Below the pieces are notes generated by a model that was not told the origin of the DNA, searched no databases, and worked only from the letters and a program-made list of their open reading frames with translations. The position numbers and the translations under genes are program-made. Positions 7,355 to 16,398 of a stretch of 64,000 bases of DNA are shown one piece after another. Source of the stretch: CAZLGM01 sp964623625 (lineage in GTDB: Bacteria > Desulfobacterota > Desulfobulbia > Desulfobulbales > Desulfocapsaceae). The stretch is from positions 1 to 64,000 of the forward strand of contig CAZUUJ010000007.1 of the NCBI GenBank assembly GCA_964623625.1. Direction: 5' to 3'. The number at the start of each line of letters is the position of its first letter. Positions within the stretch are counted from its first letter, which is position 1.

Positions 7355-10300
7355 GGTCTTGCTGAGAGTTGGATAAGGACACGGTTGCCGCCTGGATTAG
7401 GATCTTCTTCAATCCGGACCTCTTCGCTCAGAAGGAGCTGCTCCGGAGCCAGGTTATTAATAGCAACAAACTGATTATACACTTCATGAGCACGACTGAT
7501 GGCAAGTTCACGAAGCATTTTTTCCGAAACAGTGACCGGTTGAGGTTGAATAGGGGCGAGGTTGTCCTGTTGCGAGATATCAAGGTTGGTTTCAGTAAAT
7601 CCCTGCTTCTTCTTTTTCTGTTGAGTCACTTGTTTATTCTGCATTTCCTCACGTTTTTTCTTTCTGGCAGCCCGTCTAATGTTTTCTTCCTTGACCCGCA
7701 AAAGTTCCTGGGCCATCAGTTTCTTCTTCAATGACGGATTGTCGTTTACCGGGTCGGCACTGCCGATAATTATAAGCCTCAGTTTCGGATGGTTTTTTAC
7801 CATGCTGGTGTAGCGAGCCATCAGGCTTCTTCCGTTTTCTGTAATCGTATTTTTACCGATAACACACTCGATGCTGTTGTTGTTGACCAGGTCGGAAAAT
7901 TGCTGGCCGGCAAGCAGAATCGGTGAATATTTCGCCTTGATTACTTTTGTCTGAAAAAGATTGATTGTTTCATCAAACAATGGACGGCTTGATCTGTGGC
8001 CGCTGTTTTCCAGGGGAACGTACAGCTGGGTTTGATCGCTGTTGCTCATCAAGGCAAGAGGAACGGCAGTATCCGATTCGCTGGAGGCGGATGCAAGTGA
8101 TGTGAATGTAAAGTGGGCGCTGCCCGATTTCACATTGTCACGGTATTTGGAATTCATCACCAGGTCAAAAGTTCCTGCTGAAGGATCAATTTCGACTGAA
8201 GATTTAATTTGATCAGTAAACAGACTGACGGGAACTGTTGTCATTTTTACAAGAACATTACCGTTGGCTTTTTCACTCAGCAGTTTTGTTGAACCAAGAA
8301 CAGTAACAGGACTGCCGGCCAGCGACGCTGTGATATTAAATGTAGTCTCCACATCTGGCCTGGTGGTGTCAATGGTTTTTAGCGAGCCGTTGATGCCTGT
8401 AATCTCGGTTTGCCATACCGGTCGCAAACGTTCATCAATATGTTGAGCAGAGCCGTTTTTCAGGATTATTTTACCGATCTTCAGGTTGATTGGTTGCTGC
8501 CGGCCTGCAGAACTTGGTGTAATCTTGCCGGGTTTAGCCAGGATGGTGTGCAGAAAAGAGGACGCCTGCTGATGGACATTTTGCCCGTTTTGTACCCGCG
8601 ACCAGCCAAATCCGGGTTCGTTGATGACTGCCTTGGTCGAACTGATCTGCAGGGGGTCCAGCTCAACATTGAGTTGGTGAAAGCTGGCAGTTCGCCAACC
8701 CAGAAGCAATTCATCCCGGTTTTTCCTGATACGGGCATCAGCAGCCTGAAGAAAACCTGAGTAACTGCTTTTGGGGTAGGTCAATCTTCCTTTGCCGGAA
8801 AAAACAGCCTGGCTTTCCTGAAGTATTTTAGCATCGGTAATCCAGGGAAAGATGTATCCGCCTCTGAGGGAGGAGAAATTGCAGAAAACAGATGTTCTTA
8901 GAGGAGTAAGAGCCAGATCACCTTTTGACTTAAATGAACCGGAACCATTGACCGTGGCAGAGAATGACAGATTGTCAGAGACTTTGGAGTTGTCGTCCAG
9001 GTTATCGGCCTTGAGGCGGATATTTGTCAGCTTAAGAGTCTTTGTTTTCCTGTTTTGCGGTTGGATGGTCAGAGAACCGGAGTAATTGATCGATTGAATA
9101 CGGGTGGTTGCCTCCCGTTTTGTAAACCAGCTGTCAAGTATTTGGGGAAACCGGTTTTTGATTAAAACAATCTTTCCTTTCTTGATTTGAGTTTGACCCA
9201 ATACAATATCGGTTTTTTCTTTTGCCGCCTTATCCACACTAAAAGTTCCCGCAGTAAACCACGTCAGCCCTTTCTCACTGATTTTCAAGTTGGTTGCAGA
9301 GATGTCGGACAGTTCCATCTGAAACGGTTGGCGACCGATAACAAAATTATTTACAACTCCCTTTGACCAGGATATTTCCCGAGAACTTTCTTTCTGTTTA
9401 AAGTGAACACGGTTTACGCCCAGAGAGCCGGTGTATGTCCAGCTTGGAAAAGTAAGTGTTCCCTGACCGTTTATGGTAGCCTGCTGTCCGAAAACCACAG
9501 GTTTCGCTGCATAGTGTTCGATGAGAATGTCTGGGGGAAGTTTGGAAAATGACAGCTCGATTGATCCTTTCAGCGGTTTAAGCGAAAAGGTCCCCTGGGC
9601 TTTGAGTTCTCCCTTTTTGCCGACAAGAGAAGTGAGACCGAAATTACTGCCATCTATTTTGGTATTGTCAAGGTTGTTGGCTTGAAAGTGAAGGTCGGTC
9701 AGTTTCAGTGGTTGTCCCTTGGTGTCCGGGTGGATAGTCAGGTTGCCTGAATAATCAAGCCCATGCAGTGAAAATTGTTTATTGGCTGAAAATGCCAGGA
9801 GCAGGGGAGGAAGTTTCTTCGAGTGTATTGAAAGGTTCCCTTTCTCGACAAACAGATTGCCTAGGTGGATTTTATTCTTGCTGCCGGAAAATGAAACCAG
9901 TTTGACCTTGGGTGCGTGAAGCCATTGGCGATCGTTTTGATTGAGTCTGAGTCTGTCGATAACAATAGTGGAATTGTCAAGCGAGTAGCTAAGAGAAGGG
10001 GATTTTCTTGTTTCCTGTTTCAGCGTCAGCCGACCTTTGATGTCGCAAAGACCTGATGTCGTTTGAGTATCTGCCCCGAGAAAAGAGAAGAACACGCCAG
10101 GGGAAAGAGATTGTATGTGCAGGTCCCCTACCATGTGGTTTGATTGATCCAGTGATCCTTTCCAGGAGAAAGAGGTGTCGTTGCCGGATTGATTGCCGCT
10201 GAGGCTGAAGTTTCCCGATGAGGAAACGTTTTTTGCTGTCAGGCCGTTCCTGTTGTATCGATTCAGACTGAACAGAACCGAGTTCCAGGTTGTGCTGCCC

Positions 10301-11637
10301 AGCTTATTCTTGACTAGAACTGTGCCGCCGCTAAAGAGCAGTTTGTCTATGATCAGGTCTCGTTTGTTCCGTTGGCCTGTACGTGTATTTTTTTTCTGCG
10401 TACCGAACAGGGGGAGAAGTTTAACCAGCAAATCGGGGTTGAAATGATCCCCGGTTGTTATTTTAGGATCATGAACCAGGAACTCTTTGAGATAAAGACT
10501 CCCGGTAAATGGCTGCACAGAGCCTTTCAGGGAGATCCTGGGTGCTTTCATCTCAAGAGTTTTGTCCGTTGACTGCAGATCGATCTCATGACTGTTTATG
10601 TCGAAATCAACAGTAAGTCGTTTTCCCTTTTCTTTGCCCAAGGCAAACGACAGTTGCAGGGTTCCGTCAGCCGTCCCTTTCGTCAGGGTCACCGGCAGCG
10701 AAGCCGGTAAGTAGTCAAAGTAGAGAGGGAGGTCGAGAGAACTGATATCGCATGACAGCCTGGTTCTCGAGTCCGCAGGATCACCGGTTTTAGGCGGGTC
10801 GGTGTCGCCCAGCAATTTGACAGGACTGCCATTGATAATTGCAGAAAAACGGGGTTGGACCGTTGTGGTGGTTATGGTGGTGAAATTGGCCAGTGTCGGT
10901 AATTGCAACTCCACCTGTTCTGCTCTGTGAACTTTTGAGGAAAAACGATCGTCAAAGATGATCTCTCCCCGGCGGGCGACTACATTGTTGAGGGAGAATA
11001 AAAAGGGAAGCTTCGAAAATTCAATCATATCCGAATTTGATTTTTTCCCCGGATCCCGATTGAATGAGGCGAAGTTGTACTTCTTCTGTTTGTCTCGGGT
11101 GATGGTCAGTTTGAAGCCGTCAATATTGAGATGACTGCAGACTAATCGACTGCGCAATAGTGATGTGATCTCAAGATTGACATCGAAATTGTCGACTTTG
11201 AGCAGAGGCAGTTGTCGGCTTGTAGAGCTGGTATCCGGCGTTTCGAGTATGACGTCTTGAAAACGGACGCGAAAAGAAAAAGGATTGAAAGAAGCATTAC
11301 CAATGGAGGTCTTCAGTCCGGCGGAATTATTAATCCTGTCGGCAAAACTTGTTTTTAGGAGGTCTGGAGCCAGAAAGAAACCGGCAGCCGCATACACTCC
11401 GACAATAATCCCAACTATCAAAGACGAAATAACAAAGAAACGACCCCATCGGATTTCTCGTTTTTCTCTTTTGGGCTTTTTAGGTCGTCTGGGAGAGACA
11501 GCCTGTTTTTTGGCCGGTTCAGCCTTAACAGGCTCTTGGGGCCTCGGAGTTTCTGGTTTTTTCTTGGGAGCTTTTTTCTCTTTGGATTTGTCCTGGGGGC
11601 CCCCGGAGATACTAATGTTGCCGAAATAGTCTGACAT
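7351..11637 (-). CDS. AsmA-like / DUF748 envelope protein, 1428 residues
   Basis: A very large inner-membrane-anchored periplasmic protein. Residues 1-65 are cytoplasmic and Lys/Pro-rich, followed by one transmembrane helix (about 67-92: FFVISSLIVGIIVGVYAAAGFFL). The rest is a long beta-rich domain with repeated blocks of LxLxxLxFxAxNLDN type (near residues 655 and 870), typical of DUF748/AsmA-like proteins. These are related to bridge-like lipid transfer proteins. The C-terminus (about 1290-1428) has LRLIIIGSADPVNDN, as in OmpA-like peptidoglycan-binding regions. A role in lipid transport or outer-membrane homeostasis is inferred from family only. First gene of the operon with the nitroreductase. 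Confidence 0.8.
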   Translation of the reverse strand: MSDYFGNISISGGPQDKSKEKKAPKKKPETPRPQEPVKAEPAKKQAVSPRRPKKPKREKREIRWGRFFVISSLIVGIIVGVYAAAGFFLAPDLLKTSFADRINNSAGLKTSIGNASFNPFSFRVRFQDVILETPDTSSTSRQLPLLKVDNFDVNLEITSLLRSRLVCSHLNIDGFKLTITRDKQKKYNFASFNRDPGKKSNSDMIEFSKLPFLFSLNNVVARRGEIIFDDRFSSKVHRAEQVELQLPTLANFTTITTTTVQPRFSAIINGSPVKLLGDTDPPKTGDPADSRTRLSCDISSLDLPLYFDYLPASLPVTLTKGTADGTLQLSFALGKEKGKRLTVDFDINSHEIDLQSTDKTLEMKAPRISLKGSVQPFTGSLYLKEFLVHDPKITTGDHFNPDLLVKLLPLFGTQKKNTRTGQRNKRDLIIDKLLFSGGTVLVKNKLGSTTWNSVLFSLNRYNRNGLTAKNVSSSGNFSLSGNQSGNDTSFSWKGSLDQSNHMVGDLHIQSLSPGVFFSFLGADTQTTSGLCDIKGRLTLKQETRKSPSLSYSLDNSTIVIDRLRLNQNDRQWLHAPKVKLVSFSGSKNKIHLGNLFVEKGNLSIHSKKLPPLLLAFSANKQFSLHGLDYSGNLTIHPDTKGQPLKLTDLHFQANNLDNTKIDGSNFGLTSLVGKKGELKAQGTFSLKPLKGSIELSFSKLPPDILIEHYAAKPVVFGQQATINGQGTLTFPSWTYTGSLGVNRVHFKQKESSREISWSKGVVNNFVIGRQPFQMELSDISATNLKISEKGLTWFTAGTFSVDKAAKEKTDIVLGQTQIKKGKIVLIKNRFPQILDSWFTKREATTRIQSINYSGSLTIQPQNRKTKTLKLTNIRLKADNLDDNSKVSDNLSFSATVNGSGSFKSKGDLALTPLRTSVFCNFSSLRGGYIFPWITDAKILQESQAVFSGKGRLTYPKSSYSGFLQAADARIRKNRDELLLGWRTASFHQLNVELDPLQISSTKAVINEPGFGWSRVQNGQNVHQQASSFLHTILAKPGKITPSSAGRQQPINLKIGKIILKNGSAQHIDERLRPVWQTEITGINGSLKTIDTTRPDVETTFNITASLAGSPVTVLGSTKLLSEKANGNVLVKMTTVPVSLFTDQIKSSVEIDPSAGTFDLVMNSKYRDNVKSGSAHFTFTSLASASSESDTAVPLALMSNSDQTQLYVPLENSGHRSSRPLFDETINLFQTKVIKAKYSPILLAGQQFSDLVNNNSIECVIGKNTITENGRSLMARYTSMVKNHPKLRLIIIGSADPVNDNPSLKKKLMAQELLRVKEENIRRAARKKKREEMQNKQVTQQKKKKQGFTETNLDISQQDNLAPIQPQPVTVSEKMLRELAISRAHEVYNQFVAINNLAPEQLLLSEEVRIEEDPNPGGNRVLIQLSARP

Positions 11638-11828
11638 AACACTTTTTAACTGGATAGGGTGAAAAATATCTGCTCAAACATTAAATACTATCTCACTTGA
11701 GAGAAAAATTCCTCTAAAAAATGATAGTGGCCAAAACCAAATTCGATTCCGTTATTGCCGGCAATATCGAAGAACCAAATCGGTTGCAGTTGATAGTCAT
11801 CAGTTGGAGTAAAAAGCAAAAGCTGAAA

Positions 11829-11860
11829 GCCACCTCGAAAAATTGCTATTTCGGAGTCCT
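11829..11860 (+). repeat. Dispersed hairpin repeat, copy A
   Basis: Shares the 16-base core GAAAAATTGCTATTTC and the lead GCCACC with copy C at 63198-63230, which lies on the opposite strand. A weaker relative is at 12235-12273. The core is flanked by arms ACCTCGAAA and TTTCGGAGT, which pair imperfectly here and perfectly in copy C. Confidence 0.7.
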
Positions 11861-11890
11861 CTAAGCTCGTTTACCTGCCCAAATACTGCT

Positions 11891-11951
11891 AACACCCAAA
11901 ACAAAATGGTTATCACCCCTTGGTGTAACTGTGCTTGTGTTTTGGGTTGTT
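11891..11951. repeat. Nested inverted repeats (two-tier hairpin)
   Basis: The outer arms are AACACCCAAAACA (11891-11903) and TGTTTTGGGTTGTT (11938-11951), complementary but for one bulged base. Inside them GTTATCACC (11909-11917) pairs with GGTGTAAC (11922-11929) around CCTT, with one bulge. The stem-on-stem arrangement could form in DNA or RNA. There is no T-run for a terminator. Confidence 0.65.
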
Positions 11952-11954
11952 CCT

Positions 11955-12277
11955 TGTCCAGAAACCATATTTTGCCTGATTACCCTTAGAGTTCAGGGAA
12001 TTGAGAAGAAGGATGTCAGTACATTTCACGGGTGTTGAATACTCATGTGTGGATTTTGTCGTTGCGGGCGAAGCGAAGTAATATCAAGTAATTAAATAAG
12101 ATCGAGCCTACGCTTACCTGCCGCGATCTGCAACCTGGCAACGGCTTCTGGATGTTCATTGTATTAAACGGATAGAAAGGCAACTTCACAGTTAGGCAGT
12201 GAATTAGGGGTAATCAGGATATTTTATTTTCAAGATACCTTGAAATAGTTACGATTTTTCTTGGAAAATGGTGGACA
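11955..12277. mobile_element. Putative small non-coding inverted-repeat element (MITE-like)
   Basis: The left arm, 11955-11995, reads TGTCCA, ACCAT, TTTTGCCTGATTACCC, TA, TTCA. The right arm, read on the minus strand from 12277, repeats TGTCCA, CCATTTTCC, then CCTGATTACCC, CTA, TTCA. The 11-base block CCTGATTACCC is exact (11975-11985 and 12208-12218 inverted). The right arm differs by about 44 extra bases, which coincide with hairpin repeat copy B. About 320 bases long with no coding content. I see no target-site duplication, so the assignment is tentative. Confidence 0.45.
12235..12273 (-). repeat. Dispersed hairpin repeat, copy B (divergent)
   Basis: On the minus strand it reads CCACC, then CAAGAAAAATCG, TAACTATTTCAAGG and TATC. 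It resembles copy C (63198-63230) with a few inserted bases in the loop. The stem TTGAAAT / ATTTTTCTTGG is imperfect. It interrupts the right arm of the inverted-repeat element. Confidence 0.5.
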
Positions 12278-12345
12278 TTCCAGGTACATTGAGCATGGAA
12301 TATGTCCATCTCGACCATTTGAATACATAATCGCCTGATCGTTTC

Positions 12346-13134
12346 ATGTCTCTTCTTAATCTCATTCGCTGGCAGGATATCCTCGATATCCTTGTCGTCG
12401 CTTTCGTGTTCTACCAGGTGATCTCAATTATCAGGGGAACACGATCGGTTCAGATGGTTCTTGGGCTGCTGGTCCTGACCTTTGTCTATTTCATGGCTAG
12501 TGTGCTTGATCTGGCGACACTGATGTGGTTGATGAAGACCTTCCTGAGTTCAATCTTTCTCATTGTTATTATTGTTTTCCAGCAGGATATCCGCCGGGCA
12601 TTGACACAGGTCGGCAAGACCCCTTTTCAGAGAAGCCTCGATGTTGTTGAAAAAGATATCGATGAAATTGTCAGAACCGCATTTTATCTCTCCAAACGCC
12701 GAATCGGAGCACTGATTGTTATTGAAAGAGACAGTGGTATGCGTGATTTTGTCGAATCCGGATTCGAGATTGATGCCAGGTTAAGCAAAGAGCTGCTCAT
12801 CTCGTTATTTATGCCGGCCTCACCACTTCATGATGGCGGTGTGATTATTAAGAATGGCCGGATAAAAACAGCCGGTGCTATCCTGCCGTTGACCCAGAAC
12901 CCCTATATCAGCAAGCAATACGGGACGCGACACCGAGCTGCAATCGGGCTTTCCGAAGAAACGGATGCCGTGGTCATCGTTGTTTCTGAAGAGACCCAGG
13001 CGGTTTCTTTGGTGCAATATGGAGCGCTGACAACCGTGAGCGATGAACGGACCCTGTCCAACAGTATGAGGGCAATATTCAGGGCTAAAGAGACCAGCAG
13101 CCAACCCTGGAAGAACTGGATTTTTAAATCATGA
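12346..13134 (+). CDS. cdaA: Diadenylate cyclase CdaA (DacA family)
   Basis: Makes the second messenger c-di-AMP from two ATP at the inner membrane. It has 262 residues with three N-terminal helices (about 10-30, 35-55, 62-80). A DAC catalytic domain follows, with LHDGGVII (HDGG at 162-165; most relatives have HDGA) and GTRHRAAIG (RHR at 195-197). Length and architecture match the YbbP/CdaA class. The start at 12346 has no clear Shine-Dalgarno. Its stop overlaps the next ATG (ATGA, 13131-13134). The gene order cdaA-cdaR-glmM is the classic arrangement linking c-di-AMP to cell-wall precursor supply. Confidence 0.95.
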   Translation: MSLLNLIRWQDILDILVVAFVFYQVISIIRGTRSVQMVLGLLVLTFVYFMASVLDLATLMWLMKTFLSSIFLIVIIVFQQDIRRALTQVGKTPFQRSLDVVEKDIDEIVRTAFYLSKRRIGALIVIERDSGMRDFVESGFEIDARLSKELLISLFMPASPLHDGGVIIKNGRIKTAGAILPLTQNPYISKQYGTRHRAAIGLSEETDAVVIVVSEETQAVSLVQYGALTTVSDERTLSNSMRAIFRAKETSSQPWKNWIFKS

Positions 13135-14123
13135 GATTTCCACCAATATTCAGCGCGGAAAAATGGCAATGGATGTGGTCGAGAGACTGGGTCCTGCGCT
13201 TTCTCTCCCTGGTTCTGGCAGGTACCCTTTGGTATCTTGTCGGCGGTGAGGACAAAGTAGCAAAAAATGTCATGATTCCTGTTGAGATTATCAACATGCC
13301 CCGTGACCTGGTCATCTCCAATCAGTTCAAAAAACAGATTGAAGTAACGGTCAACGGCCCTAGGTCTGCGATCTTGGAAATGAGCGAGGAAGGGATAACC
13401 CGCCAAGTTGATCTGTCTCATGCTACGCCTGGCACAAACGTCATCGTCAATGAGAATGATTCCATCACGGTACCTCGTGGTGTGACCGTTGAAAGGATTC
13501 AGCCTTCCACCATTATCCTGTCATTGGATAAACTGATCACTAAACGTTTTCCCATTCGCCCCACGGTGGTCGGTAAAGTGCCCACTGATTATAAACTGGT
13601 CAGTGTAACCACAGATCCCAATGAAATTTCCATCACCGGACCCAATACGGTCCTGGGCCCCTTCGATGTTCTAACTACCGGGCAGATCGATGTGAAAGGG
13701 CTGAAAGAGACGGTACAACAGCAGGTTCCCCTTGTTTTGAGCCAGGAGATCGTCGATTTGATCGGTGAGACATCGGTGACGGCAAATATCAAGATCGGCA
13801 TGAAAACAGTGAAACGTCTAGTCAAGGGTGTTCCTGTTCATGTCGACATCGATGGTATCGTTCAGAGCGTCACACCTGAAACAGTATCAATAATGGCTGC
13901 TATTCCCCGTGTTTATATTAAGCATAAGATGAAACTTGATGAACTCTTTGATGTTGGCGGTGTACTTGGCAAAGAAGCGGGGGTTGTAGTAGTAAAGGTT
14001 GTTCCGAAAGAGGAATTCGCTGAATTTATTACTATCATGGGGGTGACCCCATCCACTGTTAAATTACACGATGTCTCCCCATTGCCTGAAGTAGATAAGA
14101 AACAACAAACTGATTCTCAATGA
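13131..14123 (+). CDS. cdaR: CdaR / YbbR-domain regulator of CdaA
   Basis: A 330-residue protein with one N-terminal transmembrane helix (about residues 20-40, containing LVLAGTLWYLVGG). About three YbbR-type beta-rich repeats then sit outside the membrane (near 45-120, 125-210 and 215-310). In Firmicutes YbbR/CdaR binds CdaA and modulates its activity. The same role is inferred here from position. Coupled by four-base ATGA overlaps to cdaA upstream and glmM downstream (14120-14123). Shorter than the Bacillus homologue, which has four repeats. Confidence 0.88.
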   Translation: MRFPPIFSAEKWQWMWSRDWVLRFLSLVLAGTLWYLVGGEDKVAKNVMIPVEIINMPRDLVISNQFKKQIEVTVNGPRSAILEMSEEGITRQVDLSHATPGTNVIVNENDSITVPRGVTVERIQPSTIILSLDKLITKRFPIRPTVVGKVPTDYKLVSVTTDPNEISITGPNTVLGPFDVLTTGQIDVKGLKETVQQQVPLVLSQEIVDLIGETSVTANIKIGMKTVKRLVKGVPVHVDIDGIVQSVTPETVSIMAAIPRVYIKHKMKLDELFDVGGVLGKEAGVVVVKVVPKEEFAEFITIMGVTPSTVKLHDVSPLPEVDKKQQTDSQ

Positions 14124-15472
14124 AACAGCTATTTGGAACAGACGGCATACGCGGAGTTGCCAATGTATATCCGATGACGACCGAGATCGCCATGCAGGTT
14201 GGTCGGGCCATCGCTTTTCAGCTCAAAGATGAGAGCAGGAGACATCGGATTGTTATTGGTAAAGATACGAGATTGTCCGGCTATATGATCGAAAACGCAC
14301 TGGCCGCAGGAATCTGTTCCATGGGTGTCAACGTTTTGCTGGTCGGACCGTTGCCGACCCCGGGGATAGCATTTATCACAACATCCATGAGAGCCGATGC
14401 CGGAGTAGTGATTTCAGCATCCCATAACCCTTTTCAGGATAACGGCATCAAGATTTTTTCAAGGGACGGGTTCAAGCTGCCTGATGAACAGGAATCCGAG
14501 ATTGAAGAACTTATTTCTTCCAATAAAATCGCCGCTCTCAGGCCAACCGCAGAAGAGGTGGGCAAAGCGGCCCGGATTGATGATGCCAAGGGTAGATACA
14601 TTGTCTTTCTGAAGAATTCAATTCCGCGAAAATACACACTGGACGGCTTCCATATCGTTCTTGATTGTGCCCATGGGGCCACCTATAGTGTTGCTCCCCA
14701 TGTTTTTGAGGAGTTGGGGGCAAAGGTGACAACGATGGGGGTAACACCGGATGGCACCAATATCAATCATGAGTGCGGCGCCCTTTATCCGGAACTGATG
14801 GCCAATAAGGTCAAAGAAAACGGTGCCGATATCGGTCTTGCTCTGGATGGCGATGGTGACCGACTGATCGTTTCCGATGAAAAAGGCAACATTGTTGACG
14901 GTGATCATATCATGGCCATTTGTGCTGCCGGGTTGATGAAAAAAAGAAAACTCAAGAAGAAAACTCTGGTGGCCACCGTGATGTCCAACATGGGTCTTGA
15001 AGTCGCCATGGAGCGAATGGGTGGAAAGATGATACGTACCGCCGTTGGCGACCGCTACGTGGTTGAGTGTATGCGAAAAAGAGGCTACTCGTTTGGCGGA
15101 GAGCAATCGGGCCATCTTGTTTTTCTCGATCATATAACAACCGGTGACGGCAATCTCGCGGCCCTGCAGCTTCTTGCCATGATGATCAAACGCAACAAAC
15201 CGCTCTCCGAGTTGGCAACGATTATGGAGAGCTTTCCCCAGACATTAAAAAATGTACGGACCGGTTCACGGGTCGAGGTCAATACAATTCCTGGTTTTTC
15301 CAAGATGGTCAAGAAGCTTGGAAAGAAGCTGGGCAAAAGAGGCCGCATCCTCGTCCGGCCATCCGGGACGGAACCGGTCATACGGGTGATGGTTGAAGGA
15401 ACCGACAGCGACGAAATCAATGAAATGGCCGATGAATTGTGTGAGCTGGTGCGTAAAGCTGACCGTGGATAA
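14120..15472 (+). CDS. glmM: Phosphoglucosamine mutase GlmM
   Basis: Converts glucosamine-6-phosphate to glucosamine-1-phosphate for UDP-GlcNAc, hence peptidoglycan and LPS. The 450 residues match the family length. Visible motifs are FGTDGIRG at the start, the catalytic phosphoserine loop ISASHNP (Ser101), the metal-binding DGDGDR near residue 243, GGEQSGH for sugar binding, and the phosphate-binding loop RPSGTEPVIRVM near the C-terminus. Third gene of the coupled cdaA-cdaR-glmM operon. In other bacteria GlmM binds and inhibits CdaA. This is plausible here but not visible in sequence. Confidence 0.97.
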   Translation: MKQLFGTDGIRGVANVYPMTTEIAMQVGRAIAFQLKDESRRHRIVIGKDTRLSGYMIENALAAGICSMGVNVLLVGPLPTPGIAFITTSMRADAGVVISASHNPFQDNGIKIFSRDGFKLPDEQESEIEELISSNKIAALRPTAEEVGKAARIDDAKGRYIVFLKNSIPRKYTLDGFHIVLDCAHGATYSVAPHVFEELGAKVTTMGVTPDGTNINHECGALYPELMANKVKENGADIGLALDGDGDRLIVSDEKGNIVDGDHIMAICAAGLMKKRKLKKKTLVATVMSNMGLEVAMERMGGKMIRTAVGDRYVVECMRKRGYSFGGEQSGHLVFLDHITTGDGNLAALQLLAMMIKRNKPLSELATIMESFPQTLKNVRTGSRVEVNTIPGFSKMVKKLGKKLGKRGRILVRPSGTEPVIRVMVEGTDSDEINEMADELCELVRKADRG

Positions 15473-15484
15473 CAAAACGACAAT

Positions 15485-16330
15485 ATGATCACAGTTCTTA
15501 TTCCCGCCTATAATGAAGAGCAGTCAATCGGCCAGGCAATTAAAAGTATCCGAAGCCTCTATCCCGATTTTGAAATCCTGGTTATCGATGACGGCTCAAC
15601 CGATAATACTCAGCAGATTGCTATGGATGCCGGTGCTAATGTATGGCCGCATCCGTATAATATCGGTAACGGTGCGTCCATCAAGTCGGGGTTGAGATGC
15701 GCTCAGGGCGAATGGATTGTCATGATGGATGGCGACGGTCAGCATGATCCAAAAGATATCGCCCGCCTGCTTGAGTATAAAGATTCTTACGACATGGTTG
15801 TCGGAGCCAGGAAGGGTGTCACCAGGAAGAATCTGCATCGTGATATGGCGAATGCGTTTTACAACAAGCTGGCGTCCTATATCACCCAATTCAAGGTTGC
15901 TGATCTGACATCCGGTTTTCGTCTGGTCCGTAAAGAAACTGCTCAGCAGTTTATTTATCTTTTACCGAACACTTTTTCCTATCCCTCAACGCTGACGCTG
16001 GCCTATTTGCGTAGCGGCAGAAGTGTTAAATATCTGCCGATTAACATAAAAGAGCGAATCGGAACAAGTAAGATCAATATCACAAAAGACGGTGTCCGTT
16101 TTTTTCTTATCATTGCCAAAATTGCCACATTATTTTCTCCCTTAAGGATTTTTCTGCCTATCTCATTTTCTTTTTTCACTGCAGGTATTGGTTACTATCT
16201 CTACACCTATATCAAACAAGGTCGATTTACCAATATGTCAGCTCTTCTCTTTACCACTTCAGTTATTGTATTTATGATCGGTCTTGTATCAGAGCAGATA
16301 GCCCAGATGAGATATGATAATGTTAAGTAA
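15485..16330 (+). CDS. GT2 glycosyltransferase, DPM1/GtrB-like, with two C-terminal TM helices
   Basis: A 281-residue family 2 enzyme. The GT-A start ITVLIPAYNEEQSIG is followed by VIDDGSTDNT and the metal-binding DGDGQHD near residue 84. DLTSGFRLVRKE is typical of polyprenyl-phosphate sugar synthases. Two C-terminal hydrophobic helices (about 218-240 and 250-270) anchor it. It probably loads a sugar onto undecaprenyl phosphate or acts in glycan assembly. It starts 12 bases after glmM and may share its transcript, which would connect UDP-GlcNAc synthesis to the polysaccharide genes. The exact sugar is unknown. Confidence 0.85.
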   Translation: MITVLIPAYNEEQSIGQAIKSIRSLYPDFEILVIDDGSTDNTQQIAMDAGANVWPHPYNIGNGASIKSGLRCAQGEWIVMMDGDGQHDPKDIARLLEYKDSYDMVVGARKGVTRKNLHRDMANAFYNKLASYITQFKVADLTSGFRLVRKETAQQFIYLLPNTFSYPSTLTLAYLRSGRSVKYLPINIKERIGTSKINITKDGVRFFLIIAKIATLFSPLRIFLPISFSFFTAGIGYYLYTYIKQGRFTNMSALLFTTSVIVFMIGLVSEQIAQMRYDNVK

Positions 16331-16398
16331 ATCTTCCCTTGTATTTTTGTGATCGATTCCCTCAGTGTCTCTATAGAAATTCTGGAAAATAAACAATA

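Larger units (their letters stand above)
11638..12345. other. 708-base gene-free region rich in inverted repeats
   Basis: No credible open frame. It holds a 14-bp perfect palindrome TATTGCCGGCAATA at 11753-11766, a dispersed hairpin repeat (11829-11860), a nested double hairpin (11891-11951) and a large imperfect inverted-repeat element (11955-12277). It separates the divergent DUF748 and cdaA genes, so it must also contain their promoters, which I could not place. Confidence 0.7.

Noticed and set aside
14618..15133. 171-residue frame opposite glmM
   Set aside because: Shadow of glmM with no recognisable motif.
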